Origin: Mallotus nudiflorus
Lineage: Eukaryota > Streptophyta > Magnoliopsida > Malpighiales > Euphorbiaceae
Direction: 5' to 3'
NCBI GenBank assembly: GCA_947683625.1
Contig: CANTUR010000344.1
Coordinates: 496,001 to 560,000, forward strand
Length of the DNA: 64,000 nucleotides
Made by a program: the position numbers and the translations under genes. Below the pieces are notes generated by a model. It ran no database searches. It saw only the letters and a list, made by a program, of their open reading frames with translations, and was not told the origin of the DNA. Shown here piece after piece: positions 22,934-35,315 of the stretch; the first letter of the stretch is position 1, and every line of letters starts with the position of its first letter.

Positions 22934-24976
22934 TATAGGCGGTGGGGTTTAGTGTGCGTCCAAGTGTTTGATGACCACGGCACTGTGTGGGCTTGAGGCT
23001 CACTTACAAATACGATATAGGTCTTGGGCCTATTTGGAGATGGAGTCGCCACCTGGATGAAAGCTGGGACACGCTGTACAACAACTGGATTCTATGGAGG
23101 TTCCCAGAAGCCGTCATCAGAGATCAGGTTCAGAAACTGGGTATAAGCATTTGAATGTTCACCCAACCTTACAGTTGGCCTCCGTTTGTGTTTTGTATTT
23201 TATTACCTTTAATTATCTAATTATTTCCTCATTTACATTCAAAATTGTGCTTGGCTTCATCCACTTTCCAAGTTTTACAATTAAGTTCAAGTTTGCACAT
23301 TAATCCAATTTCATGCTTTTAAATTCCAACATTTAACAAAAATAAAATAAGTAACAATTTACAACCATACATTCGAATCAAATGGGGGAAGGGATTAAGG
23401 ATTACAATGCTTTGAGGAAAAATAAAAGAATAATATACAGAAAATAAACCAGACATATACTAAAAGTTAACTAATAATAAAATATTACACAAGCGAAATG
23501 CTTGAAAGAGTTAGCTAACGAATGTGACTACTCAATTATGGACATCATCAAGTAATTTCCTACAATACGCATACGATTAGTTCCTTTTTTTTTCAAAGCA
23601 CAACAATCAAATACAACAATATTTATAAAAAATGTTCTAAAAAGGGGTTTCCACGTCATAGGCTAAAGAAACCCTCAAATAACCAATATAATCATTATCA
23701 TGCAATGGAATAATTATGTATAAAGACAAAAAGAGCATGTGAAGTAGGCATTATGGCAAAAAAATAATAAAGGGAGAAGAGTCAGACGACTGGCCAGCCT
23801 GTCAATGTGGCGATCGCCTCATTGACAGGGGGCGTCGCCTCATTAACAAGTTACCTCAACATATTTAAGACAATAGGATTGCGCAAAAACGTATAAATGG
23901 AGAGGCTAAGCTACCTGGAGGCCTATCAACGTGACGATCGCCTCTGTGAAGAGGTGATCACCTCATTGACAAGGGGCGATGCCTCTATAAAGAGGTGTCA
24001 CCTGATTAACAGGCTAACTCGACTCTCAAGACTACCAAACTTCTATCCTAAGCAAGTGACACTCATACACATGCATTCAATAGGTTCCAAGTTACATCTA
24101 CATGCAATAATTTAAGGGATCATATTAATGAAGTAGTATAACAAACAAAATAAACCAAAAATATACCTAAAATATACCAACTACTTAGTCACATGCAAGC
24201 CAAACACAAAAAAAATGGTGAAGTTATAAAAATATGCTTGGATGCAAAATTTTACCAAAGTGATAGACCGTCAAAGACATGTTTTTTAAATGTGATCTCC
24301 ACTTGGATATGAGCTTCACCTTGAAATAAGTTTTTCTCCTTTCTCTCCTAAGGAATGTGGACTTGCTTTTTTGCTTGGATTTTCCATCCTTCCTTAAGAA
24401 CGTCCTTGTCTATTTTTTCAAAGCTCTCCTCTCTTTTTTTAGCAATGGTTCCTCTTTTTTCTGATCCTCCCCCTTTTTCTCTCTTTTTTTTTCTTTTTAT
24501 TTCTTACCTAGCCCATGCCCCTAAGCTTTCTAGCTTATCATGAGCCTGCATAGCCTTTTCCTTCCTCCCAAAAATCTCTTCCTCACGCAAAATCAGGTCT
24601 GGGGTGTAGGGCCCGCACCACTTGGCCACCATGGCTACAACTGCAAGTGGTCTACCACAGAGGCAGCACCTCTTTGATGAGGCGATCGCCTCTATGACAA
24701 CTACCAAAGAGACGATCACCTCATTGCACTGAGGCGACACCTCTTTGGCCCGGGCCTGTGTTGGGCCAAGCGGGCCTAGGTTATTTTTAAACAATTGGGT
24801 TAAGTTTTGGGCTTCTGAGGTTTTTAGGCTTTTCAAGTCCATTTCCAATTGAAGATTCAGGTTTCATTCTCATGTCCAAGTTTTACATTCTCATCATTGG
24901 GCTCGACAACAAGCAGGTCAAATTGAGCACCCTTAATTCGTCCCCTAACATGGGTCGACCGAATCGGGTGTCTACA
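22934..24976 (-). repeat. 3' LTR (2043 bp) of the 19.5-kb element
   Basis: Same sequence order as 40575-42443: GGTTTAGTGTGCGTCCAAGT near the plus-strand start, GGAGTCGCCACCTGGATGAA, the GCGATCGC palindrome blocks at 23808-24000 and 24650-24740, and GGGTGTCTACA at the end. It has about 170 bp (roughly 23200-23380) missing from the other LTR. Small frames inside are not conserved as proteins. Confidence 0.92.
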
Positions 24977-24992
24977 GTTTACCCCCTGATTT
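24977..24992 (-). other. Polypurine tract of the 19.5-kb element
   Basis: On the minus strand it reads AATCAGGGGGTAAAC directly before the LTR start TGTAGACACC. This is the expected primer position for plus-strand DNA synthesis. Confidence 0.75.
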
Positions 24993-25039
24993 TTCAAAAA
25001 ATCAAATGCATACAATGACCATTTTTTAAAAAATCACAT

Positions 25040-28000
25040 TGTCACGACCCAAAACAGGGGCCATGACCGGCGCTAGGGAACGGGAATTCTTTCGAATCCG
25101 GAACCCGTAGCAAGCCTAAAAATAAAATAAATCATGCAATAACAATAACCATATAATATGTATGCAGCGGAAATAAAAATCTGAAATATCACAATATCAT
25201 CCATATCAACTGGATTTAAATAAAAATCTTATCTCATACATAAAATCTCTTTAATACAATCCAGTTTTAACATAATATATCTCCTTAAAATAAAATACAT
25301 AAAATCCAATACTTTAATTCACAACTACTGCAGTATCTAGATGAAATAAATAAGACTCAAGTAGACAATTTACATAAAGAAGTCGGGGCGGAAGAAATCC
25401 GGCGTATCGACCTGCTACTGAGGTCTGAGGAAGTTGACTCTCCTGAAAAATAGTCAACGGAGGGGAGTCAGACCTCACTGAGTGAATTACTATAATATAT
25501 ATACATACACTCTAAATGACAATGCATACAGTCAATAATACATGTCTAATATGTATATATACAGGCAATTCATACAGATGCAGAAAAATCATTTTTATAT
25601 ATTTTATCTAAAAATCATCTTTTATGAAGGATCATATAGAACCCTAGAATATCGCAACCTCAGGATAATAGTGTTAAACAACACTCTAGCCATACAGGCT
25701 CACTGAATCCAACTATATCCACTTAATCCATTTGGACAGTAGACTGGCCCCGAGACACTAAGTCAATCGAGCTCCAGCAGTCTGACTGCCAGTGTGATTG
25801 GCCCCGAGACACTTGGTCAACCGAGCTCCAGCAATCACACCTCCAAACCACATCTCACATATCAATAATCATATCAAATCAATATCCACAAATAAGTTAG
25901 TATTATAGCCTAAATACTATAGGCGTACCGGTACGTACTCGGTCCTAGTGCTGCCCACTAGGTAGCACGTTCTATCGATATCCTTCATCAATAATATAAA
26001 ACATTCATTCATAAAAATATATGATGCATGAATGTAAATGAAATAGCAATATAATCCATATATATACCGGAAATATACCAAAAGTAAACCAGGTATATTT
26101 TGAGTATATATACGTCAAATAATTTCAATCAAATCATGAATTAAACTAAAAATATATTTAAAAACATTTTAAATATATTTTATTAATAAAACATGTATAT
26201 AATTTATTATATACCAAAAATATACCAAAAATATACTTAAATACAAATCATAATGTTTATGCATTTTTAATCAAAATAAAACATATATTTCTAAATCATG
26301 CATCCTAAGCATGTATACATAGTACAGTAACTCACTTAATGCGCTCCACGAGACAGGTCCGACGGGCCTGGTCCACTAGCCCTCGGTCTCGGCGCAACTA
26401 ATCAAGCAATAAATAACCGACATTAGAATAAACCTAACAGAAATCCTAGAATTCAATCTAGAGTATTAAAATACGAAAACAGAATTTAGGGTTCGACTGG
26501 ATATCACGTTTTACGAGAATTCTACCGAAAATTCGGCAGAACCTCCCCTGTAAAACGGACATCTCTCTACTCAAAAGAGTAGAGCCGACCCTGCAAAGAA
26601 ACACACTTCGAAATTCAAGCTCAACACAATCAAAATCCCACGGTCGGACTCCAAACTACAGTCCACCGACCGGGGTCCACAAACACAGAATGATTCCAGA
26701 TATACCAAAAATATCCTTATAGCATAGAAATACATTTTATAGGTAAAAATTACATAATTAACCTTGAAACACTATAAAAACCGATTAAAACTCATTTTAT
26801 TAGAAAAACCGTATATTATATATATAATTGAAAATAATTTACGAAAAATAGTTTTAATTAGTTAAAAATACCAAATATTTTGTAGAAATCATTTTTATAC
26901 CTTAAATAAATATTAAAACCAATTAAATTACATTTTTAGACAATTTAGGGTAAAATTACCAAAATACCCCTATATATAAATATACTTAAATTACTTCAAA
27001 AATTCACCAAAAATCATACAATTACCCAAAATTAATTTTCTCAACATATTTATCAATAATATTAATAATTAAACCCAATTAACCAATTAAATTCAAATAA
27101 AAACACAATTAACCTAATTTTCCAAAATCACCTAAACTTCAATAATTAAAAATAAATACTTAGAAATTCATAAAAATTCCAAATAAATTCCTATAATTTA
27201 TTTCAACACCTAATTCAACCATAAAATCCAATTTCATAATTTAAATAATTAATTTCCGAAAATTAGAAAATAATATTAAAATATTCAAAAATACCCAAAA
27301 ATCCAAAAAATCTCCAAAAATTCTACAAAAATTCATACATGTAGATTAAGCTACTAGGAACAACATTTGTGAAGGAATTAAGCATGAATCAATCAAGAAC
27401 AATTCGAAAAAAATCGAAAACCCTAATAGGCCGAATTTGACAAATCGAAAACTAAGCAATTCTAGACCATTTTAGCTCAAACCAAAGCTAGAATAACACT
27501 CACCGGAGCTCAAGGAGAAGAAAGAGACCGGCGGTGTCGAAAACGGTGGCCGGAATCGACGTGATCGACGATGAGTTGATTTTCGGCTTCTCCGGCCAAA
27601 ATCACTCTCCCGACGCCGGAAACGGCCTCCACAGGCGGCGAAACTGGTCGGGAAAGATGGTGGCACACCGGACGGCACACCCACGGTGAAGGAACGGCGT
27701 GACAGCGGCCAGAAATGGTGATGGAACGATCGGAGAATAAGAAGAAGAAGAAAAACTGTCGGGGGCAAAATGGTAATTTGATAAAAAAATTGATTTTTAA
27801 TGTATATATGTATATATATATACTTTATACTATATATTAAAATAATATTAAATTACACACATCAAATATACACCACACACATAAAAATATTAATATTTTA
27901 ATAATTTATACTAAATAAAATTAATTAAATAACAATAAAACAATTAAATACTTAAATTAATATTAGGGTAATAATAAACCCTAATTAAATAAATATACAC

Positions 28001-28279
28001 ACACGGGCTTTATTTAATAATTTAAAAATATGTATGAGTTCATGCAAACCCGTAAATACATTTAAAATAATTAATAATAAATTGTTTACGTGAAAATTTC
28101 CCCGAAAATGCAAGTCCCGGGAAAATTTTACGTAAAACACTGTATATAAAACACAGTAATTAAAATAGGTTTAAAATACATATCAACTCATAAAAATATC
28201 ATATATATACATATTCAAAATTATTAATACTGCATATCCCGGTACAGTATAAAAACATGTAAAAACACGGGATATTACA
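25040..28279 (-). repeat. Tekay-like solo LTR (3240 bp) nested in the Tat element
   Basis: Starts TGTCACGACCCAAAACAGGG and ends GATATTACA, collinear and nearly the same by eye as the LTR at 3195-6389. It is flanked by the exact 5-bp duplication CACAT at 25035-25039 and 28280-28284 and has no internal region. It is therefore a solo LTR left by LTR-LTR recombination of a full insertion. It carries the same duplicated module (about 25744-25840) and GC-rich block (about 27490-27770). The minus-strand frame in the GC-rich block (27472-27768) is not called as a gene. Confidence 0.95.
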
Positions 28280-28369
28280 CACATGCACGACAATAAATGA
28301 ACAATAAGATGAGCAAGATACCTGACTTTTAGGTTTCACTCGAAAGATGAATCCTTCAATTCTGAAATG

Positions 28370-28790
28370 TGACCGTGATCCTCAAGTTTTCCTAGCCCAA
28401 TCAACCACTCATTAATATTTGATAAAGTATTTAAAGACTGTTAACCTTGGGTTTTCCTGGCTTGATTACTATTTCACTAGGGACATAGACTTGTAGGTTT
28501 TCCTCGCCTGATCATCACTTAACCTTGATGCCGGTTCTTGAGTTTTCCTGGCTCGATCATCATCACACCTAAAACATGATTCTCAGGTTTTCCTGGCCCA
28601 ATCATCATCACATTGAAACTCGGCTCTCAGGTTTTCCTAGCCTAATCATCAATCATCTGAAACATGATTCTTGAGTTTTCCTGGCTCGATCACCATTGGG
28701 GATTTGATTCTTAAATTTTCCTGGTCCAATTACCACTTCTCTAGGGATAAAAACTTTCAGGTTTTCCTGGCCCAGTTGTCATTTATTGTT
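28370..28790. repeat. Tandem repeat array I, unit around CAGGTTTTCCTGGCCC
   Basis: About eight imperfect units of roughly 45-60 bp, each with TTTTCCTGGC(C/T)C(G/A)AT, in the 3' untranslated region of the 19.5-kb element. Two more stray copies lie near 29215-29285, on the far side of array II. Confidence 0.8.
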
Positions 28791-29205
28791 GACTTTGGGG
28801 ATACTACCTGAACAGTTACCTTTGTCTTTGAGCTTTGGGGATTTAAACCCGAATAGCCCTGTCCTTAAGCTTCGGGGATTTAAACTCGAATAGCCCCTTC
28901 TTTAAGCTTCGAGGATTCAAACCCGAATAGCCCTTTCTTTGAGCTTTAAGGATTCAAACCTGAATAACCCTATCCTTGAGCTTTGGGGATTTAAACCCAA
29001 ATAGGCCCTTCTTTGAGCTTCAGGGATTCAAACCTGAATAACCCTATCCTTAAGCTTCAGGGATTCAAACTCGAACAACCCTATCTTTGAGATTTAGGGA
29101 TTCAAACTCGAATAGCTCTTTCCTCGAGCTTTAGGGATTCAAACTTGAACAGCCTTATCTTTGAGCTTCAAGGATTCAAACCCAAACAGCTCTATCCTGC
29201 CACAG
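28790..29205. repeat. Tandem repeat array II, unit around GAGCTTCGGGGATTCAAACC
   Basis: About nine imperfect units of roughly 44-46 bp, each with GAGCTT-GGGATT-AAAC-CGAATAGCCCT. It lies between the CAGGTTTTCC repeats, immediately before the plus-strand extra gene at 29501. Confidence 0.82.
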
Positions 29206-29500
29206 CGCAATAGATGGGTTTTCCTTGCCCAACCATTGCTTATCTTAAAATATAAAGCTCAGGTTTTCCTAGCCTGATCTTCCTGAAACTTCATTTAGGC
29301 GACTTTCATTTCTGAACTTCAATTTCTCAGCACACAGAAATAATGCCCCTTTTTTTTCAAAACCCTAAACTTTCATTCACTATAAAAGGTAACTTATCTC
29401 CACTCTTTTCCTCTTTTCACTTTTATCATTTTCCCTTTTTCTCTTTTCTCCCTTTTTTCCTTTCTCTACATTTTTTGTACTTCTCTTCCTTTTATAGACA

Positions 29501-31346
29501 ATGGAAGATGAGAGAACACCTCCTGTACCTGAGTGGGATCACATCCCACCCTCCGTTAGCCTTCTCCAGCCTAGGACTAACACGAGGAGGATCGATTCCC
29601 CTCCTGGCGAATCTAGGGTCCCACATCTGTTCTTCTGCATCTGGAAAGGTTAATACCCAAATTTTCCTACAAAATTGTATTGGGTCAATGATTATTTTTA
29701 TGTATTTATCATTCTAGAACATTATTAGGTTAAAAAACTATGGAATTTGCCATTTTAATTGTCAAAAATTGAGAACCATTATTGTCTGCATTTTGTAGAG
29801 GTGATCGCCTCTTTAATAATGAGATCGTCTCATCAATAAGGCGATCGCCTTATCGATGAGATGATAGGCTCTTTCTAAAGAGGTGATGGTCACTTCTGCA
29901 GATTGAAAGGCTATTACTTTTTCAAAGAGGTGATCGCCTGTATGATAAGGTGATCTCTTTATTGACAGGGCGATCTGCGTTAGTTATATGCTTATTTATT
30001 CTGGACTTTTTTATGACAATAAAATGTATAAATTCACTTCCCTATTTTTTTTCTTGCAGCATGATGCTCAGAAATTTAAGGGTGCTAGGAATTTTCATAG
30101 GGCCATAGTCTTTTATAGCGAGCTGACTGACGATCAAAAGGATTGGGTCTAAGAGACTATCCATAGATAACACCTGAACTCCCTTACGCAGGATGCGGTA
30201 CCTGTGAAACACAACCCCTTTCTTTAGTAAATTATGTAAATCTAATCTACTTACCTGTTGACATCTCCACTTTTTATAGATTCAAAATGACTTATAGGGG
30301 CCTGAGGATAACTGGACTATTGAGATGACTCGTTCCAGACCCCTAGCCCGAAAGAGAGTACTCCTCTGTGGCCCTGGGTATCGAGTTTAGTATATGGGTG
30401 AGCAGGTCTTGAACTGGAAGGGAGGCATTAGAGCGAGGTGGGTTCCTAGGTCTCCTCTTGATAGCATGCTTTATGCTCATAAGCTAGAGGGTGAGGACCT
30501 CACTCAGGCTATCGCAGGCTCACTGGCTGTGGATCACACAATCTGTGTGAAGAGCCGATATGCAGAGTTTGTTCGAGCTCAACTCCTACTAACAATCCCT
30601 TTCCATGTCCCTTCTACCTCTCAGGTATATCCCTGTCACCTTTTCCCCACTTTGAGAGTTAGTTGCATTCTTATATGCTTTCCCAGTCTTACCTTTAGGC
30701 TGCACCCACTAGGCCTATGCCCCAAGCCAAATCTCGAGTATGAGAGAGAAAGCCCCTGAGGTGTCGATTGGATCCAGGCAAGGAGGAGACTTCGGTGGCT
30801 GCCGAGCAGGCCAGACCGACTACCACCCCCAGTTCTGAGTTTATCCCAAGTAGTTTTATCCATGTCCCCGATGCCTTAGCTCGATGTTGGTTTCCTCCCG
30901 GAGAGTTGTCCCGTCAGTTCTTGACCTTAGACGAGGACTTGACACCTGCATGCACCCCTGGTGGTGCCACTTATATAAGCTCCTTCCTGACCTGCTTTTA
31001 TTATGATTCTCAACCCAATCGTTAATTCTAACATTCATTTAACAATGCAAATTCCTCTCAAGCAAGGCCTATACATGTATCACATGATAGAAGCCTAGAG
31101 AGACTACATGTTGGAGGTCACCCAACAGTGGAGGGTAAGAATCTTTTTATTTCCTACATGTATGCATGCTTGCATGATTTACTAACTTGTGGTTTGTTTG
31201 AGTAGGATCGAGATGATGCTAGCAAGGCAAGGATCGCCACTCTCAAGCATCAGATTGATGTGTTCTAGATTGATGAGGACGATGAGGATGAGGATGAGAG
31301 TGGCAGTGGTGCTGGAGGAGGGGATAATCCTCAGGGTATAGGATAA
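29501..31346 (+). pseudogene. Antisense spliced-looking extra gene in Tat element (unknown family, acidic tail)
   Basis: A plus-strand, gene-like region opposite to gag-pol. The ATG at 29501 (MEDERTPPVPEWDHIPPSVS) opens a 148-bp exon ending AAAG/GT. Further exon-like blocks with AG and GT borders are at 30060-30197 (HDAQKFKGARNFHRAIVFYS), 30290-30624 (LNWKGGIRARWVPRSPLDSM), 30698-31025 (EFIPSSFIHVPDALARCWF), about 31040-31135 (QGLYMYHMIEA then RDYMLEVTQQWR), and 31207-31346. The last reads DRDDASKARIATLKHQIDVF and a Glu/Asp/Gly-rich tail ending at a stop. Stops occur where Gln or Trp is plausible (for example CAG to TAG before YMGEQV), and the first junction phase does not fit, so it is decayed. 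I do not recognise the family. GCGATCGC-type palindromes lie in its first intron. Confidence 0.55.
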
Positions 31347-31825
31347 GATGCTTGATGTACCAGGGCCTACAAATTATCATTTCTCCTTTTTGACTGATTC
31401 AATTAGCTTAGACAATGAACACAATACATCTTTTTTAAATATATATTTATTGATTTATTGATGAATTATTTATAGAACTCAACATTTATCTCCATTGAGT
31501 TTATTCTTTTACATGAAAATTAATTTCAAAGATTACATGTGTGTGTGTCTGCCCTACTACATCCCGATTTACATTTCCCAAGATTGTATAATATGATGAA
31601 GCGTGACAATTGACACTGCTGAAGAGGCGATCGCCTCATGGCTTCCTAATGAAGAGCTGATCACTTTTTACTGTTGAGGCAACACCTCATCGATGAGGCG
31701 ATCGCCTCATCAGCAGGCTTTCCTACCCCTTTAAAAACTTAAAACCCTTGTCCAGCCTTGTTTTTAAGTTCCCTTCATCCCTAACCTCCAATTTCTCTCT
31801 CTAGACACTCCTGAAAGTTTGAATC
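31347..31825. other. Intergenic stretch between the two extra genes, with palindromes
   Basis: Holds two perfect copies of GAGGCGATCGCCTC (31624-31637; 31695-31708, the latter inside a 20-bp palindrome 31692-31711). A CT-rich leader-like sequence follows before the next ATG. No frame of note. Confidence 0.6.
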
Positions 31826-32886
31826 ATGAATGAACGGAGTCTCAAACTGTTATAACCAATCTTAAAAGGTTTAGACAATAAATCTTAGGCTAGGTTAAAG
31901 CCATTTCACCTTTCGATCTTTAAATCACACCATACTAGAAGGATCAATTTTCCCTTCCTCCACACTATGGTTCAATTCTAGGACCCCCATAAACATGTTT
32001 TTTGATTCAACACAGCAGAAATATGTCCTCTACCAAAGGAATTCAAAGTAATTCTCAATCACCACACGGATTCCACTTACCGACTTGTGGTTCCTGACCT
32101 TGAAAACCCAAATCCTTACTTCATTCAATACCAGATGGTGCGTATATACAACCTTCCACCCCAATCCTCTTCTCACTATATTCTCAATTCAGAAATAATA
32201 TTAGAATCCTTCCTCGAGATCACTATAGGTGTGGACAAAAAAGAAACTTGGTGGCCCCAAATGATGGCTCTCTGTTTGTATGCCCAGTTTTTGCTGGTTT
32301 CTTCCTCTAGACACTATAATTCTAAGGCCCTTTCCGTTCTTGATCAAGTGGAATCAGGATTCAATCGATTCCCTCTCATTATAGCAAAAACTATTATTAT
32401 ATTTGATAAATTCACATAAACATGATGATTCTCAGGAAGCCCCTTTCTGTTCGAGGTAAGCTTTTTGGTGTCAATTCTTGACTTTCAATTGTCCTATTAT
32501 TTGCACCTAATTGTTTGTCAATTTACAAATGAGACTTTATGAAAAGTTGAGCTTGCTTGAACCCCCTTAAGACATCAGGCGTTACAAGGCCAAATATTAC
32601 CGAACAAGGAAGCTACACCCCATTCCAACAAATGTTCACAGCTGGCTATCAACACTTCCTGACACTCTGATTAGCTGGATGTACCTTTGGTGGGGATTAC
32701 AGCATATGACCATCCAGTCCTATGCACGTTCTTATCACCGGTCTTCATTTTGCCACCTTTTACAATCCAGCCCGCCTCTGTCGTCAATACGGTCATAAAC
32801 AACTAATCATAGAGTTAGTTCATGAGTTCGAACCAGGGCCCCTTTCTCAAAATTTCCTGGACCACTTGGTGGCAACTTGGCCTTGA
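31826..32886 (+). pseudogene. Antisense extra ORF resembling plant DUF7745-type retroelement protein
   Basis: From ATG 31826 (MNERSLKLL) one frame runs, with stops, through FKSHHTRRINFPFLHTMVQF, then DPHKHVF-stop-FNTAEICPLPKEF, then the open piece 32087-32419 with WWPQMMALCLYAQFLLVSSS and LDQVESGFNRFPLIIAKTII. The FWDPxxxxFxF...LxPTxEE block, followed by a hydrophobic xxALxxYxxxxFP-like block, is what I know from plant DUF7745-type extra ORFs. A GT donor follows (FRG/GTAAG near 32455). A second exon-like block from about 32571 reads LHPIPTNVHSWLSTLPDT, WMYLWWGLQHMTIQSY and, after a frameshift, FYNPARLCRQYGHKQL and FEPGPLSQNFLDHLVATWP to a stop near 32886. The family call is from memory of motifs and needs a profile search. 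Confidence 0.5.
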
Positions 32887-33419
32887 AGAGTCATCGAGAG
32901 AAATTTAAACCATAACAGAGATCGGACTTCAATGATCATTATAAAGCATGGGTTTACTTGCAATAAACAGAAAGAGATAAATTTATTAGAAACAAAAGGA
33001 TATGAGAGTTACAAGTGTTGAGCTTTCAGGGTGACCAACAAAAGAAAAGAAGACAAAATTAGCTCATGAAATTAAGTCGTCATTTTCCTTTTTGTTAGTT
33101 AAACTGCTTGTAACATACATGTTATACAATGTTTAATAGTAATTGAACCAATATATTTCATTCCATTTAAGCACAATACGTATATAAATTTCACTTCTGA
33201 TACATCTTATGTTGTTAATTGGCTTGCCCTTATAAGTTTTCTAACTAACCATTTTGTATCTCACTCTCTCCTTTTACATGTCCTTAACTTTTGCTTGGAC
33301 TGCCTCTTTTGAGGTTTTTAATCTAGCAGGACTCTTTTTTTTTTCTTTTTCCTTTAGTCTCTACCTTTTGCCTAGACAACCTCTTTTTGAGGTTTTCTCC
33401 CTAGCGAGACTTTTCATAG
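32887..33419. other. Spacer between extra ORF and end of pol
   Basis: AT-rich, with T-rich tracts near 33320-33350 and two related TGAGGTTTTTAATCTAGCAGG-like pieces at about 33312 and 33390. No recognisable coding sequence. Confidence 0.5.
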
Positions 33420-34410
33420 AAAGTATTTCTTGAGTTTGTCTAAGTTGATGGGCTCCTTAAACTCGTTTCCCTCCATGTCAGAAAAAATGGCTATGCCTTT
33501 CAAAAATAACTTCTTTACCAGATACGGTCCTTCCCAGTTGGGTTTGAATTTTCCTCAAGGGTTGGTCATGATTGACTTTGTAAGCATTAGCACCAAATCC
33601 CCTTCTTAAATCTTCCCTAACTTAATCTTTTTATTATAGGCATGGGCTATTCTTTTTTAATACCACTGAGAATGATACATAGCTTTCATCCTCTTTTCAT
33701 CCAACAATGTCAATTGAGCCAATCGACTCTCCACCCACTGATACTCGAGGAGTTTAAATCCTCAAAGGACTCTAAATGACCTTATCTCAACCTCCTTTAG
33801 CAAAATGGCCTCATATCCATAAACCAAAGAGTACAGAGTGACTCCTGTCGAAGTTCTAGCAGTGGTTCAGTACCCCTACAATGCGAATTGTAAGTATTAT
33901 ACCCAATCTTAGTAATTTTCTAACATCTTGGCCAGGATCTTTTTCACATTTTTATTGGCTACTTCCACCACCCCATTTTCCTGCGACTTATACGAAGATG
34001 ATCTGTGGTGCTCGATTTTATAGTCTTTCAGCAGTGTAGCCATTTCTGCTCGTAATTGAACCCCATTGTCTATAACTATGTGGTGTGGCAAACCATATCT
34101 ATTGATTATGTTCTTTTCGATGAACCTTGACATTTTCTTTAAACCCATAATGGTATAAGATTCAACCTCAACCCACTTGGAGAAGTAGTCGATAGCCACA
34201 ATAATATACTGATGGCCATTAGTTGCTTTTGGCCTTACCTCTCCTATGATGTCAATCCCCCATACAGCAAACGGCCAAGGAGAAGTCATTCCCTGAAGCT
34301 CCATAAATGGTAAATGGCTAACATCACTATAAGTTTGGTAGTTATGACATTTCTTCACAAATCTAACATAATCTACTTCTATGATGAGCCAAAAGTACCC
34401 CTAACGAGCT
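33420..34410 (-). pseudogene. pol: Integrase of the 19.5-kb element
   Basis: The open core 33909-34358 (149 residues) starts in the HHCC zinc region (KKCHNYQ; just upstream, past a stop, GYFWLIIEVDYVRFVKKC). It continues with PWPFAVWGIDIIGE, IIVAIDYFSKWVEVESY, HHIVIDNGVQLRAEM and QENGVVEVANKNVKK. All three residues of the DDE triad are present. Further down, at 33420-33905, YSLVYGYEAILL, the LxSLRVLED-like block and a final W-GPYLVKKLFLKG-like sequence are readable with stops. The catalytic core has been better preserved than in the older Tat element, but the full protein is broken. Confidence 0.88.
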
Positions 34411-34871
34411 ATTTTCTTTGCCAAGACTATCCCATTCATGTGTGGCCTGCATATCCCTTCATGAATTGCTTCTATAAGCTTTCGAGATTCATCCTTATCG
34501 ACACATCTGAGGTGCACCCTGACTGGCATTCTTTTGTATAGCATCCCATTGTGACTTGTGAACTATCGAGATAACATTTGTAGGGATATCCTCTCTTTCC
34601 TATCAATGTCATGTAGAAATTGCCCAATCTCTAGATATCTTTGTAAGTCATAAAACTAAGGTTTCTCAGTAGCATCAACTGGTGTCACCCTCACCTCCTT
34701 GTAACAAAGGACTCAAGATTTTATCAGAATTAAAGGCCTGGCTTCTGGCTGTTTCCCACTTTCCCACATAGAGGCTAGTGTAGCTAAGGCATCAGCTATC
34801 TGGTTTCCTTCTCTCGATAAGTGAATAAACTTATACTGAGTAAATGAGCACAAGATAATAGCCAGATATTC

Positions 34872-35315
34872 TCAGTATAGATGCAATTTATCCTCTTTTA
34901 TCTCCCACTCTTTGGTAGCTTGTTTTATGACTAATATGGAGTCCCCATAGAGGGTAACATTCTCTGCCCCTGTATTGTATAATGCCTTTAGACCAAAAAT
35001 GCAGGTCTGATATTCTTCTTGGTTATTGGTTGCCTCAAACTTGAGTCTTTTTATCATCAGGATTATCTCTCCCTTTGGCATAACCAATATCACACCTATT
35101 TTAGCCCCTTTATTGTTAACGACTCCATCAAAGTATATTTCACAACCTTGTACCTTTATTGCCCCTAGGTGTTCATTAGGAAACTCCAACTTCCATTCTT
35201 GGTCATCATCCACTAGGCTCTGTGCTAAGAAGTTTACTACCACTCTTCCTTTTACTGTCTTTTTGGCTATATACTCTATGTCGAACTCTGTGAGTAGAAT
35301 GAGCCATCTAGCCAA
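34872..35315 (-). pseudogene. pol: Second (archaeal-type) RNase H, preceded by end of first RNase H
   Basis: An open frame of 147 residues. MARWLILLTEFDIEYIAKKT and VKGRVVVNFLAQ end the first RNase H and tether. CEIYFDGVVNNKGAKIGVIL, MPKGEIILMIKRLKFEATNN, QEEYQTCIFGLKALYNTG and LYGDSILVIKQATKEWEIKE form the second RNase H, with its Asp, Glu and Asp positions still present. This extra RNase H before integrase supports assignment to the Tat/Ogre group. Confidence 0.87.

Noticed and set aside
23094..23303. Small frame starting MEVPRSRHQRSG, with a similar one at 54036
   Set aside because: Both lie in LTRs of the same family, and the similarity is that of the LTR DNA; the right LTR lacks the second half.
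23808..24000. CRISPR-like array from spaced palindromes
   Set aside because: The repeats are not regularly spaced, differ in sequence, and there are no cas genes; the context is a plant LTR.
24504..24848. 114-codon minus-strand frame in the left LTR
   Set aside because: The corresponding frame in the right LTR (41939-42157) is shorter and broken, and it overlaps the palindrome cluster; no motif.
27472..27768. Ser/Arg/Pro-rich minus-strand frame in the solo LTR
   Set aside because: Partly shared with 5647-5895 but not collinear as protein; low-complexity composition explains it.
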